Shown: positions 1-7,163, numbered from the stretch's first letter. The stretch is DNA of 8,427 nt from Pseudomonadota bacterium (GCA_021323815.1 JAJPKG010000142.1:1-8427), one strand, 5' to 3'. Notes: generated from the sequence alone by a model not told the origin. Numbers and translations are program-made.

Positions 1-43
1 TCTTTGCTCCGCTCGTCAATCATGATCATCGGTTCCATAATAC

Positions 44-52
44 TGTTATAAC
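44..52 (+). promoter_or_regulatory. Possible extended -10 promoter element for the 2-hydroxyacid dehydrogenase gene
   Basis: TGT followed by TATAAC fits the extended -10 pattern TGn-TATAAT with one mismatch. An overlapping alternative, CATAAT, lies at 36-41. No convincing -35 box is visible at the usual distance, which is tolerated by extended -10 promoters. It lies about 100 bases before the chosen start codon. This is a pattern match only, in an AT-richer patch of a GC-rich window. Confidence 0.35.
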
Positions 53-148
53 ATTTCTGTGACAGTTGGGCAATGGTGACGGTGTGATATGCTGCACACA
101 TCAGGGATCATGCGTGCGACGACCGGCAACAAAAGGGAGCGAGCGAAG

Positions 149-1129
149 ATGAGCGATCAGATAACCATCGTGACGGATTATGCCTTCAGCCCAGAGGATC
201 AACATCTGCTGCGTGAGGCGGCGGGAACGGCGGCACGCCTGGAAATCGTGAGCAACGTGGCCGAACTGCGCCTGGCGCTGCCCGATGCTGATGTGCTCTG
301 CTCCGCCCGTCCGCCGCTGGACCTGGTGGCGCTGGCCCCGCGCCTGCGCTGGTTTCAATATCCCGTCGCGGGCATTGACGACTTGATCAAAGCCGGCATG
401 TTCAGAGCGAAGCCGGCATTTCAGGTGACGACCATCAGCACCGCCAACGCGCAGGCCACCGCTGAATATGTGCTGGGGGCGATGTTGATCTTCGCTCGCA
501 ACTGGGCCGACATGCTGCGCCTGCAAGCAAAAAAAGTGTGGCCCACCGGCACCATGCGCGGCGAATTGCGCGGCTTTCAGTGGCAGGGGCGCACGCTGGG
601 CATCGTCGGGCTGGGGGCCATCGGTCGCCGCGTGGCGCAGCTTGGCCGCGCCCTGGGCATGCGCGTGCTGGGCATGCGCCGCACCTCATCCGCGCCTGAC
701 CCCGATTGCGACGCCATGTATGATCAAGACCACTTGAACGATCTGCTGGCCGAGAGCGATTGCGTGCTGCTCAGCGTGCCGCTCACCAGCCAGACGCGAG
801 GCATGATCGGCGCGGAACAACTGCGCGCCATGCGCCCCAACGCCTTCTTGATCAACGTGGCGCGCGGCGCGGTCGTTGATGAGCCGGCGCTCATCCGCGC
901 CCTCAGCGAGCGGCGCATTGCCGGGGCCGCGCTGGATGTGACCGCTGAGGAACCGCTGCCCGCCGGCAGCCCGCTGTGGTCGCTGCCCAACGTCCTGATC
1001 ACCCCACATCTTTCCGGCCTGACGACCGGCTATGCGCACCGCGTGGCGCAACACTTCGCCGATAACATCCGCCGCTTCCTGCGCGGCGAACCGCTGGTAG
1101 ACGTGGTAGATGTCGAGGCGGGATATTGA
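149..1129 (+). CDS. D-isomer-specific 2-hydroxyacid dehydrogenase (NAD(P)-dependent), substrate unknown
   Basis: A 326-residue cytoplasmic oxidoreductase of the D-2-hydroxyacid dehydrogenase family (relatives: glyoxylate/hydroxypyruvate reductases, D-lactate and phosphoglycerate dehydrogenases), which interconverts 2-keto acids and D-2-hydroxy acids. The Rossmann motif GLGAIG is at residues 154-159. The catalytic triad is visible: Arg239 in NVARGAVVDE, Glu268 in DVTAEEPLP and His287 in TPHLSG. The N-terminal part (about 1-100) and the C-terminal tail form the split substrate domain. I chose the ATG at 149 because GGGAG (135-139) sits 9 bases upstream. The frame stays open back to an ATG at 89, but those extra 20 residues are not family-like and that ATG lacks a comparable ribosome binding site. 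There is no ACT domain, so it is not a long-form SerA. The substrate cannot be read from the sequence. It is separated from the next gene by a hairpin and a probable promoter, so it is likely its own transcription unit. Confidence 0.9.
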   Translation: MSDQITIVTDYAFSPEDQHLLREAAGTAARLEIVSNVAELRLALPDADVLCSARPPLDLVALAPRLRWFQYPVAGIDDLIKAGMFRAKPAFQVTTISTANAQATAEYVLGAMLIFARNWADMLRLQAKKVWPTGTMRGELRGFQWQGRTLGIVGLGAIGRRVAQLGRALGMRVLGMRRTSSAPDPDCDAMYDQDHLNDLLAESDCVLLSVPLTSQTRGMIGAEQLRAMRPNAFLINVARGAVVDEPALIRALSERRIAGAALDVTAEEPLPAGSPLWSLPNVLITPHLSGLTTGYAHRVAQHFADNIRRFLRGEPLVDVVDVEAGY

Positions 1130-1131
1130 GC

Positions 1132-1149
1132 GGGCGGTTACAATCGCCC
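1132..1149 (+). terminator. Weak terminator-like hairpin after the 2-hydroxyacid dehydrogenase gene
   Basis: GGGCGGT (1132-1138) pairs with ATCGCCC (1143-1149) around a four-base loop, giving seven pairs including one G-T. It begins three bases after the stop codon. The following sequence is only moderately T-rich (TTCTGTCCTGT), so efficient intrinsic termination is uncertain. Confidence 0.35.
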
Positions 1150-1171
1150 TTCTGTCCTGTCTCGACAGATA

Positions 1172-1180
1172 TGGTACAAT
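1172..1180 (+). promoter_or_regulatory. Probable extended -10 promoter for icd
   Basis: TGG followed by TACAAT matches the extended -10 consensus TGn-TATAAT with a single mismatch, followed by an A/T-rich start region. No good -35 box is seen at 16-18 bases upstream. It would give a leader of about 90 bases before the ATG at 1277, containing the hairpin at 1222-1246. Confidence 0.45.
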
Positions 1181-1221
1181 AAGATACTTGAGATCGCCGG
1201 TTTGTGTTGGTATGACAGCGT

Positions 1222-1246
1222 CCCCGCGCCGCCTGCCTGGCCGGGG
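1222..1246 (+). promoter_or_regulatory. GC-rich leader hairpin upstream of icd
   Basis: CCCCG (1222-1226) plus GCC (1228-1230) pairs with GGC (1239-1241) plus CGGGG (1242-1246), leaving one bulged C and an eight-base loop. It lies 16 bases before the putative ribosome binding site GAGG (1263-1266), inside the predicted leader. It could affect translation or mRNA stability, but no known riboswitch class is recognised. Confidence 0.35.
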
Positions 1247-1276
1247 TCCGCATCATGTCAACGAGGCTGTTTCTCG

Positions 1277-2374
1277 ATGTCGTATCCTGTTACGCTGATC
1301 CCAGGGGATGGGACCGGCCCGGAAATTACCGAGGCCACGCGCCGTGTGCTGGAAGCAACGGGCGTGCCGTTTACCTGGCACGTGCAAGAGGCCGGGCTGG
1401 CCGTTTTGGAGCGCGAAGGCTCCATCTTGCCGCCTCGCGTCCTCGACTCCATTCGTCACACGCGCGTCGCCCTCAAAGGGCCGATCACCACCCCCATCGG
1501 CAAGGGCATGCGCAGCGCCAACGTCACCCTGCGCAAAACGCTGGATCTCTATGCCAATGTGCGCCCGGCCAAATCGTTTCCCGGCTTGCGCTCGCGCTAT
1601 AGCAACATCGATCTCATCATCGTGCGCGAAAACACCGAGGATCTCTATGCCGGCATCGAGTTTCAGCGCGGCTCGCCCGATCTGCACGAACTGATCGACT
1701 GGCTGGGCGAGCGTACCAGCATTCACCTGGACTATGACGCGGCGATCAGCATCAAATACATCTCCGCCGCCGCGTCGCGCCGCATTGTGCGCTTCGCCTT
1801 TGATTATGCTGTCGCCAACAAGCGCCGCAAGGTGACGGCGGTGCATAAGGCTAACATCATGCGCTATTCCGACGGCTTGTTCCTGAGCGTGGCACAAGAG
1901 GTGGCGCGGGAATATCCGCAGATCCAGTTCGAGGATCGCATCGTCGATAACATGTGCATGCAACTGGTGCAGAAGCCGGAACAATACGATGTGCTGGTGC
2001 TGCCCAATCTGTATGGCGACATCCTTTCGGATCTTTCCGCCGGCTTGATTGGCGGCCTGGGCGTGGCACCAGGGGCGAACATCGGCAAAGATTACGCTGT
2101 CTTTGAGCCGGTGCATGGCAGCGCACCGAAATATGCCGGCCAAAACAAGGTCAACCCGATGGCGATGATGTTTTCCGGCGCGCTGATGCTGCGCCACCTG
2201 GGCGAGCGCGCCGCCGCTGAACGGCTTGAGGGCGCGCTGGCTGCCGTCATCGCCGAGGGACGCAACGTCACCTATGACCTCAAGCCCACGCCGGATGACA
2301 AGACCGCCGTCGGCACCTCCCAGGTGGCTGACGCGGTGATCGCCAAGCTGAAGCATGGCACAGCGGGGAAATAG
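1277..2374 (+). CDS. icd: Isocitrate dehydrogenase, short Thermus-like type, probably NADP-preferring
   Basis: A 365-residue enzyme that oxidatively decarboxylates isocitrate to 2-oxoglutarate in the TCA cycle. The substrate motif SANVTLR at residues 80-86 carries Ser80, Asn82 and Arg86, the isocitrate-type arrangement rather than that of isopropylmalate dehydrogenase. Further conserved residues are Arg96 (YANVRP), Arg117 and Tyr124 (VRENTEDLYAGIE), Lys191 (VHKANIM), and Asp248 and Asp252 (GDILSD). The cofactor segment GSAPKYAGQNKVNP has Lys285, Tyr286 and Val292 at the positions equivalent to E. coli Lys344, Tyr345 and Val351, the NADP-type residues; NAD enzymes usually have Asp-Ile. Tyr333 matches E. 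coli Tyr391, but Pro337 replaces Arg395, so the NADP signature is incomplete. The start at ATG 1277 is preceded by GAGG (1263-1266); the frame is open back to 1202, but MSYPVTLIPGDG is the normal family N-terminus. Its link with the beta-oxidation genes is proximity plus acetyl-CoA consumption. Confidence 0.93.
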   Translation: MSYPVTLIPGDGTGPEITEATRRVLEATGVPFTWHVQEAGLAVLEREGSILPPRVLDSIRHTRVALKGPITTPIGKGMRSANVTLRKTLDLYANVRPAKSFPGLRSRYSNIDLIIVRENTEDLYAGIEFQRGSPDLHELIDWLGERTSIHLDYDAAISIKYISAAASRRIVRFAFDYAVANKRRKVTAVHKANIMRYSDGLFLSVAQEVAREYPQIQFEDRIVDNMCMQLVQKPEQYDVLVLPNLYGDILSDLSAGLIGGLGVAPGANIGKDYAVFEPVHGSAPKYAGQNKVNPMAMMFSGALMLRHLGERAAAERLEGALAAVIAEGRNVTYDLKPTPDDKTAVGTSQVADAVIAKLKHGTAGK

Positions 2375-2535
2375 AGTGCTGGCCACCAAATCCAGGTGCG
2401 ATTGGCTGAGACTATGTGAAAATAAGAGGCTCAAGCACAGGGCATCACTTGCACCCCTCACCTCCTCTCGCATCTGTTGCTGGCATAGTCCCAAACCTGT
2501 AGCTGGGGATATCGCATCTTGTTAGCGAAGTTCCG

Positions 2536-2541
2536 TATAAT
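2536..2541 (+). promoter_or_regulatory. Probable -10 box (TATAAT) for fadD
   Basis: A perfect TATAAT hexamer lies in the 256-base gap between icd and fadD, 89 bases before the GTG start. No clear -35 box is seen at 16-18 bases upstream. The rest of the gap (2375-2530) contains no ORF of note and only a weak seven-base inverted repeat (GACTATG at 2410-2416, CATAGTC at 2484-2490). If real, this separates fadD and the genes after it from icd. Confidence 0.45.
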
Positions 2542-2577
2542 GAATGCAAAGGTGTCATCTCGCGGCGTTGTGTGTGC

Positions 2578-2607
2578 GGCGGTGGGCGCAATGATGCGCA
2601 CGCCGTC
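2578..2607 (+). promoter_or_regulatory. Strong leader hairpin just before the fadD ribosome binding site
   Basis: GCGCA (2586-2590) pairs with TGCGC (2595-2599) around the loop ATGA. After one G-A mismatch, the stem continues with seven more pairs between 2578-2584 and 2601-2607, two of them G-T. It ends eight bases before the Shine-Dalgarno sequence AGAGGAG (2616-2622). The position suggests an effect on ribosome access or on leader stability. It does not match a regulatory RNA family I recognise. Confidence 0.45.
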
Positions 2608-2630
2608 CGACTGTGAGAGGAGTCTGCAAC

Positions 2631-4397
2631 GTGGCCAACCAACCTCATTCTATGGAAGTCGCCGTCGATTTTCCCTGGCTGGCGCATTATGATGCGAATG
2701 TGCCCAAGCACATTGACATCCCCAACATTGCTCTGCCTCAACTGCTGACCGAGGCCGCCCGCGAATGCGGTGACCGCACTGCCGTCATCTTTTACGGCAA
2801 TCGCCTGACCTATCTGCAACTGGAAGCGGCGGCGGACCGCTTCGCCCAGGCCTTGCGCGCGCTGGGCATCGGGCGCGGCGACCGCGTGGCGATCTGCCTG
2901 CCGAATGTGCCACAATTTCCCATCGCGTTTTATGGCGTGCTGCGCGCCGGGGCCGTCGCCGTGCCCACGAACCCGCTCTATACCGCCCATGAGATGCAGC
3001 ACCATCTCAGCGATTCCGGCGCGCGGGCGATCATCACGCTCGACATCCTCTATCCCACAGTGCATGAAGTGCGGCAGGGAACGCCGTTGGAGCATATCAT
3101 CCTCACCAACGTCGCCGATTACCTGCCCATGCCGCTCTCGCTGCTTTACCCTCTCAAAGAGGCGCGCGATCAGCGGGGTAAGCCGCATGTGCCGGCCAGC
3201 GAGATCAAAAAAGATTCCAGCATTGTGCAGTTGAAAGATCTGCTCTCGCGGGTGCCGTCGCGGCGCGGCGGCGTGCCCCTGGTGGACCTGCCTGAACCCG
3301 CCAAACCAGATGACCTGGCGGTGCTGCAATATACCGGCGGCACCACCGGCGTCTCAAAGGGCGCGATGCTGACGCATCGCAACCTGGTGGCGAACGCGGT
3401 GCAGACGGCATCGTGGCCAGGGCTGCCGCGATTCGAGGCACACACCGCCATCGTGGCGCTGCCGTTCTTTCACGTCTATGGCCTGACCGTCGGCATGAAC
3501 ATGAACGTCTATAACGCCTCAACGATGGTGCTGATGCCGCGCTTCGTGCCAGCGGACGTGCTGGCGGCGATCCAGAAATATCATCCGGATCTCTTCCCCG
3601 GCATCCCGACGATGTATCTGGCCATCGCCAAAGAGATTGAGAAGCGCCACAAGGGCGAGAAGATCGATTCGGTGCGCATCTGCCTTTCCGGCGCGGCCCC
3701 GCTGCTGGAAGAAGTGCAGAACCGCTTCGAGCGCGTTTCCGGCGCGCACATCTGCGAGGGATACGGCCTTTCAGAAGCCAGTCCGGTAACGCATTCCAAT
3801 CCCTTGTGGGGCGACCGGCGGCTCGGCACCATCGGTGTGCCGCTGCCCAACACCGAAGCGCGCGTGGTCGATCCGCAGACCGATCAGCCGGTGCCCGTCG
3901 GCGAGCGCGGCGAGCTGGTCATTCGCGGCCCACAGGTGATGCAAGGGTATTGGAACCGCCCTGAAGAGACAGCCAAGACACTGCGCGACGGCTGGCTGCA
4001 CACCGGCGACATTGCCGTGATGAACGAAGACGGCTATTTCGCCATCGTTGACCGCGCCAAAGACCTCATCATCGCTGGCGGCTACAACATCTATCCGCGC
4101 GAGGTGGAAGAAGTGGTGGCCAAGCATCCCGCCGTGCAAGAGGTCGTGGTCGTCGGCGTGCCGGATGACTATCGCGGCGAAACCGTGCGCGCCTATGTGG
4201 TGTTGAAAGAAGGGCAGAAAGCCACCGCCGATGACATCATCAATTTCAGCAAGCAGGAGTTGGCGGTCTATAAAGTGCCCAAGCAGGTCGTCTTCCGCGA
4301 TGACCTGCCCAAGACGCTCATCGGCAAACCGCTGCGCCGTGCCCTGCGCGACGAAGCCATCGCCGAATATCAGGCGAAGCAACAGCAGAGCAAATAG
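2631..4397 (+). CDS. fadD: Long-chain fatty acid--CoA ligase (acyl-CoA synthetase, ANL superfamily)
   Basis: A 588-residue adenylate-forming enzyme that activates fatty acids with ATP and CoA to acyl-CoA, the entry step of beta-oxidation. The phosphate-binding loop YTGGTTGVSKG is at residues 234-244. The A5 motif EGYGLSEA is at 376-383, the GWLHTGD motif with Asp460 at 454-460, and the hinge region DRAKDLIIAGGYNIYPREVEE starts at 474. The C-terminal catalytic lysine of the PKTLIGK motif is Lys566. All hallmark motifs are present, and the length fits bacterial FadD/LcfA proteins. I chose GTG 2631 because AGAGGAG (2616-2622) lies eight bases upstream; an in-frame GTG at 2613 would place that site inside the gene. 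The long-chain preference is inferred from FadD-like motifs and neighbours; medium-chain substrates are possible. It is probably cytoplasmic or peripherally membrane-associated. It is first in the run FadD, FadE, thioesterase-like, thiolase. Confidence 0.94.
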   Translation: MANQPHSMEVAVDFPWLAHYDANVPKHIDIPNIALPQLLTEAARECGDRTAVIFYGNRLTYLQLEAAADRFAQALRALGIGRGDRVAICLPNVPQFPIAFYGVLRAGAVAVPTNPLYTAHEMQHHLSDSGARAIITLDILYPTVHEVRQGTPLEHIILTNVADYLPMPLSLLYPLKEARDQRGKPHVPASEIKKDSSIVQLKDLLSRVPSRRGGVPLVDLPEPAKPDDLAVLQYTGGTTGVSKGAMLTHRNLVANAVQTASWPGLPRFEAHTAIVALPFFHVYGLTVGMNMNVYNASTMVLMPRFVPADVLAAIQKYHPDLFPGIPTMYLAIAKEIEKRHKGEKIDSVRICLSGAAPLLEEVQNRFERVSGAHICEGYGLSEASPVTHSNPLWGDRRLGTIGVPLPNTEARVVDPQTDQPVPVGERGELVIRGPQVMQGYWNRPEETAKTLRDGWLHTGDIAVMNEDGYFAIVDRAKDLIIAGGYNIYPREVEEVVAKHPAVQEVVVVGVPDDYRGETVRAYVVLKEGQKATADDIINFSKQELAVYKVPKQVVFRDDLPKTLIGKPLRRALRDEAIAEYQAKQQQSK

Positions 4398-4423
4398 CAG
4401 AGACGAGAGTAAAGGGAAAAGAA

Positions 4424-4538
4424 CGAGACGCGAAGATCACGAAGGAAGGGAAGAGACGCGAAAGTGCCTTTGAGATGGTTCAGAAGCTTGCCAAAGCGGT
4501 CAAATCCCGCGAAAAATCTTCGTGCCCTTCGCGTCTCG
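4424..4538. repeat. Paired-arm repeat, copy 1, in the fadD-fadE gap
   Basis: The left arm CGAGACGCGAAG (4424-4435) is the perfect inverse of CTTCGCGTCTCG (4527-4538), and CACGAA (4438-4443) is the inverse of TTCGTG (4519-4524), so 18 of 20 outer positions pair. The left arm contains GAGACGCGAA twice, at 4425 and 4453, exactly 28 bases apart. The inner end reads CTTTGAG (4468-4474). The core between the arms is only about 35 bases. The right arm ends 28 bases before the fadE start codon. Copies 2 and 3 are at 6355-6598 and 7083-7373. Strand is not assignable because the element is palindromic. Confidence 0.85.
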
Positions 4539-4566
4539 CCCCAGTTCACAGGAGAAAGAGTCACAC

Positions 4567-6348
4567 ATGGCAACCGAAGTGCGCGCCACCACACAGGGCG
4601 CGAGTTTCCTCACCACCCCCGTCACCGAAGCCGAGTTTTTGACCGTTGAAGGCTTCGATGACACCCAGCGCGAGGTTCGCAAGCTGGCGCGTACCTTCGT
4701 CGAGCGCGAGGTGCTGCCCAAGTCTGAGGCTATCGACAATCAGGAGCCAGGCCTGCTGCGCGCGCTGCTGCGCAAGGCAGGCGAGCAGGGATTGCTGGGC
4801 GTGGATGTGCCCGAAGAGTACGGCGGACAAGACCTGGGCCTGGTCTACGCCGCCATCGTCGCCAGCGAGATCGCCGAAGCATCGTTCGCCGTCGCGTTTG
4901 GCACGCAGACCACCATCGGCCTGTTACCCATAGTCTTTTATGGCACCGAGGAGCAGAAGGCGAAATATCTGCCCAAGATGGTCACGGGCGAGATCGTCAG
5001 CTGCTATTGCCTCACCGAGCCAGGCGTGGGTTCTGATGCGATGGCGATCAAGACGCGCGCCGAACTCAGCCCCGATGGCAAATATTACATCCTCAACGGC
5101 ACCAAGCAATGGATCTCGAACGGCGGCATCGCGGATATCGGCGTGGCTTTCGCCAAGATCGACGACGTGAAATACACCGGCTTCATCGTGGATATGCACG
5201 CCGAGGGCGTCTCGCTTGGTCCCGAAGAAGTGAAGATGGGCATCAAGGGATCGTCCACGCGCCTGGTGTTCTTCAACGACGTGAAGGTGCCGGTGGAAAA
5301 CGTCCTGGGTGAGATCAGCAAGGGATACAAGATCGCCTTTAACATCCTCAACATCGGGCGCTTGAAACTGGGCGTCGGCGGCGTCGGCGGCATCCGCAAC
5401 ATGATGGCCGTCAGCACAGACTACGCGGCCACGCGCAAGGCGTTCGGCCAGTCCATCAACCATTTCGGCTTGATCAAAGCGAAACTGGCGGGCATGGCGG
5501 CGGATGAATATGCCGTCGAAAGCATCGGCTTCCGCACCGCCGGCTACATCGAGGGGGCACGCGAGTCGGCGGGCGAGAACAAGCAGGCGCAACTGGCAGC
5601 GCTGGAAGAATTCGCCGTCGAAGATGCCATCGCCAAAGTGTTCGGCAGCGAGGCGGTGGGCCGCGTGGCGGATGAAGGCGTGCAGATTCACGGCGGCAAC
5701 GGCTTCATGCATGGCTATGCCGTCGAAAAAGCGTACCGCGACGCGCGCATCAGCCGCATCTTTGAGGGCACCAACGAGATCAATCGCCTGCTGGCCGCCG
5801 GCAGAGTCTTCGAGAAGGTGATGGCCGGCAAGCTGGATCTCTTCGCCATCGTGCCGGAAGTCGAAGAGCAGGCGACGAGCGGCAACATCCCCGATTTCGC
5901 CGGCGCTGGCGTCCCAACCGAGTTGCGCTCCACCGTCAACGCGCTGGAACGCGCCAAGCGCGCCGCCATCTATGGCGTGATGAAGTCGTCGATGAAATAC
6001 GTTGCCAACATCCGCGAGGAGCAGGAATTCCTGGGCAACACCGGCGATCTGCTGATCAACCTCTTCGCCATCGACAGCACGCTGGGCCGCGCCATCCAGG
6101 CCGCGAAGCGCAACGATCCGCAGGCGAAGGTGCACGCGCAACTGGCCAACCTGGTTGCGTGGCGCTTGCTGCCACAGATCCGCACCTCGCTGGAACGCAT
6201 CATCGAGTCTGCGATGGAAGGTGAGGATCGCGCCAGCGAACTGAAGCTGGTGCGCGGCTACCTGGCTGATCTGGATGTCAACGGCACCGAACTTCAGCGC
6301 GGCGTGGCCGATCTCGTCATCGCCAAAGGTGGCTATCCGCTGGCGTAA
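4567..6348 (+). CDS. fadE: Acyl-CoA dehydrogenase, long FadE/VLCAD-like type
   Basis: A 593-residue FAD-dependent dehydrogenase that converts acyl-CoA to trans-2-enoyl-CoA, the first oxidation of beta-oxidation, passing electrons to electron-transfer flavoprotein. The helical N-terminal domain covers about residues 30-140. The FAD/substrate motif CYCLTEPGVGSD begins at 146 and WISNGG at 182. RKAFGQ (from Arg290) and QIHGGNG (373-379) are FAD-contact motifs. The catalytic base is Glu400 in FEGTNEINR. After about residue 420 an extra domain of about 170 residues follows, as in the ~600-residue Bacillus FadE and mitochondrial VLCAD/ACAD9 types, rather than the ~380-residue short class. The chain-length preference is inferred from that architecture. 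I chose ATG 4567 because AGGAGA (4550-4555) precedes it; upstream in-frame codons run into the repeat arm. Flanking genes are acyl-CoA ligase and the thioesterase-like gene, with repeat elements on both sides. Confidence 0.95.
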   Translation: MATEVRATTQGASFLTTPVTEAEFLTVEGFDDTQREVRKLARTFVEREVLPKSEAIDNQEPGLLRALLRKAGEQGLLGVDVPEEYGGQDLGLVYAAIVASEIAEASFAVAFGTQTTIGLLPIVFYGTEEQKAKYLPKMVTGEIVSCYCLTEPGVGSDAMAIKTRAELSPDGKYYILNGTKQWISNGGIADIGVAFAKIDDVKYTGFIVDMHAEGVSLGPEEVKMGIKGSSTRLVFFNDVKVPVENVLGEISKGYKIAFNILNIGRLKLGVGGVGGIRNMMAVSTDYAATRKAFGQSINHFGLIKAKLAGMAADEYAVESIGFRTAGYIEGARESAGENKQAQLAALEEFAVEDAIAKVFGSEAVGRVADEGVQIHGGNGFMHGYAVEKAYRDARISRIFEGTNEINRLLAAGRVFEKVMAGKLDLFAIVPEVEEQATSGNIPDFAGAGVPTELRSTVNALERAKRAAIYGVMKSSMKYVANIREEQEFLGNTGDLLINLFAIDSTLGRAIQAAKRNDPQAKVHAQLANLVAWRLLPQIRTSLERIIESAMEGEDRASELKLVRGYLADLDVNGTELQRGVADLVIAKGGYPLA

Positions 6349-6354
6349 GGAAGA

Positions 6355-6598
6355 GACGAGACGCGAAGGACACGAAGAAGGCGAAGAGACGCGAAGTTTT
6401 TGAAAAAGCTGATAATGGCAAGGTTGATACCACTGGACCAGGGCAACCACAAGGGATTGCCCCTACAGACCAATCCTGCCATCGCGTGTGCAGGGGCGAC
6501 GCTGATGACGCTCACCTGCTTCTCGATCACGACATCGGCTATACCTCAAAAATCCTTCGTGTTCCTTTCCTACACTTTCGCGGCCTTTGCGTCTCGTC
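6355..6598. repeat. Paired-arm repeat, copy 2, in the fadE-thioesterase gap
   Basis: The outer ten bases GACGAGACGC (6355-6364) are the perfect inverse of GCGTCTCGTC (6589-6598), and pairing continues imperfectly inward. The inner ends also correspond: TTTTTGA (6397-6403) on the left and CCTCAAAAATCC (6544-6555) on the right. GAGACGCGAAG occurs at 6358 and again at 6386, a 28-base period as in copy 1. The core of about 140 bases carries a second, unrelated palindromic repeat (6441-6463). The left arm begins just after the fadE stop and the right arm ends 24 bases before the next start codon. I see no gene in the core. Confidence 0.85.
6441..6463. repeat. Nested GGGCAA/TTGCCC hairpin inside repeat copy 2
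   Basis: GGGCAA (6441-6446) pairs with TTGCCC (6457-6462) around a ten-base loop containing CCACAAGGG. From memory, this sequence type (a short palindrome of GGGCRACC, CACAAGGG and CGCCCC-like blocks) is a common intergenic repeat in several bacterial genomes, including Chloroflexota. A further related-looking block, CAGGGGCGAC, lies about 30 bases downstream, near 6491-6500. Confidence 0.55.
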
Positions 6599-6622
6599 CT
6601 AAACCCTCAGGAGCAGATCAGC

Positions 6623-7072
6623 ATGGATATCGGGCAGGCGCTCTTAGAAGCGGTGCCGTTCAACCGCACGCTGGGGATTGAGGTCGTCGGCGTCACGCCG
6701 AACGCGGTGGAATTGCGCCTGCCGCTGCGCCCGGAGCTGGCGAACCACGTCGGCACCATGCACGCCGCCGCGCAATATGCGCTGGGCGAGGCCGCTTCGG
6801 GCGCGCTGAATTTCTTGATCTTCGGCGCGCAGTTGGCGCAATTGCTGCCGCTGAATAAACAGGCGCAGATCGAATATCGCCGCCCGTCGCATGGTTCGCT
6901 CATCGCGCGGGGCGAACTGGGCGATGAGGCGATTCAGATGGTGCGCAACGCCTTCGCCAGAGAGGGCCGCGCCAAATATTCCACCGCCGTCGCGCTTTAC
7001 GATGAGAGCGATCTCACAACCGTCGTCACCGTTGTTACCGTCGAATGGGTCATTCTCAAACGACCAGAATAA
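6623..7072 (+). CDS. Hotdog-fold thioesterase-like protein (DUF4442/PaaI-related)
   Basis: A 149-residue single-domain protein with hotdog-fold features. The segment NHVGTMHAAAQYALGEAASGA contains His42, Gly44, Thr45, His47 and Glu56, matching the conserved H-x-G-T-x-H-A...E pattern of DUF4442 and PaaI-type acyl-CoA thioesterases. The later strands read QIEYRRPSHGSLIARGEL and VVTVVTVEWVILKRPE, as expected for a beta-sheet. Members of the superfamily hydrolyse acyl-CoA thioesters, usually as dimers or tetramers, but DUF4442 proteins are poorly characterised, so activity is inferred. Placed between acyl-CoA dehydrogenase and thiolase, it may release CoA from stalled or branched acyl-CoA intermediates. 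I chose ATG 6623 because AGGAG (6609-6613) sits nine bases upstream. There is no signal peptide or membrane segment, so it is probably cytoplasmic. Confidence 0.8.
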   Translation: MDIGQALLEAVPFNRTLGIEVVGVTPNAVELRLPLRPELANHVGTMHAAAQYALGEAASGALNFLIFGAQLAQLLPLNKQAQIEYRRPSHGSLIARGELGDEAIQMVRNAFAREGRAKYSTAVALYDESDLTTVVTVVTVEWVILKRPE

Positions 7073-7139
7073 GAGGACGGGGCACGAAGGACGCGAAGAT
7101 AAAGAAGAAACACGAAGGGCTTTTGAGGAATAGAGAGTT

Positions 7140-7163
7140 AGTCCAGTCCGGCTTGGCTGGACT
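7140..7163. repeat. Hairpin in the core of repeat copy 3
   Basis: AGTCCAG (7140-7146) and CC (7148-7149) pair with GG (7155-7156) and CTGGACT (7157-7163), giving nine pairs with one bulged T and a five-base loop. No T-run follows, so it is not a standard intrinsic terminator. Confidence 0.6.

Noticed and set aside
89..148. Longer N-terminus of the 2-hydroxyacid dehydrogenase from the ATG at 89
   Set aside because: The extra 20 residues do not resemble the family N-terminus, and the GGGAG ribosome binding site at 135-139 points to the ATG at 149.
1253..2494. A 413-codon minus-strand open frame opposite icd, and a similar one at 7322-8398 opposite the thiolase
   Set aside because: Both are antisense shadows of genes with intact catalytic motifs; neither shows a family signature of its own.
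2375..2535. Riboswitch or T-box in the icd-fadD gap
   Set aside because: Only a weak, widely spaced inverted repeat GACTATG/CATAGTC is visible; no conserved riboswitch core or antiterminator pattern is recognised.
2591..2692. Upstream ORF of 33 codons overlapping the fadD start out of frame
   Set aside because: Its ATG lies in the loop of the leader hairpin, has no good ribosome binding site, and the peptide has no notable features.
4924..6450. A 508-codon minus-strand open frame opposite fadE
   Set aside because: It mirrors the codon bias of the real gene on the other strand. Its translation is a low-complexity mix rich in H, R, A, D and G with no recognisable motif, whereas the + strand encodes a full acyl-CoA dehydrogenase.
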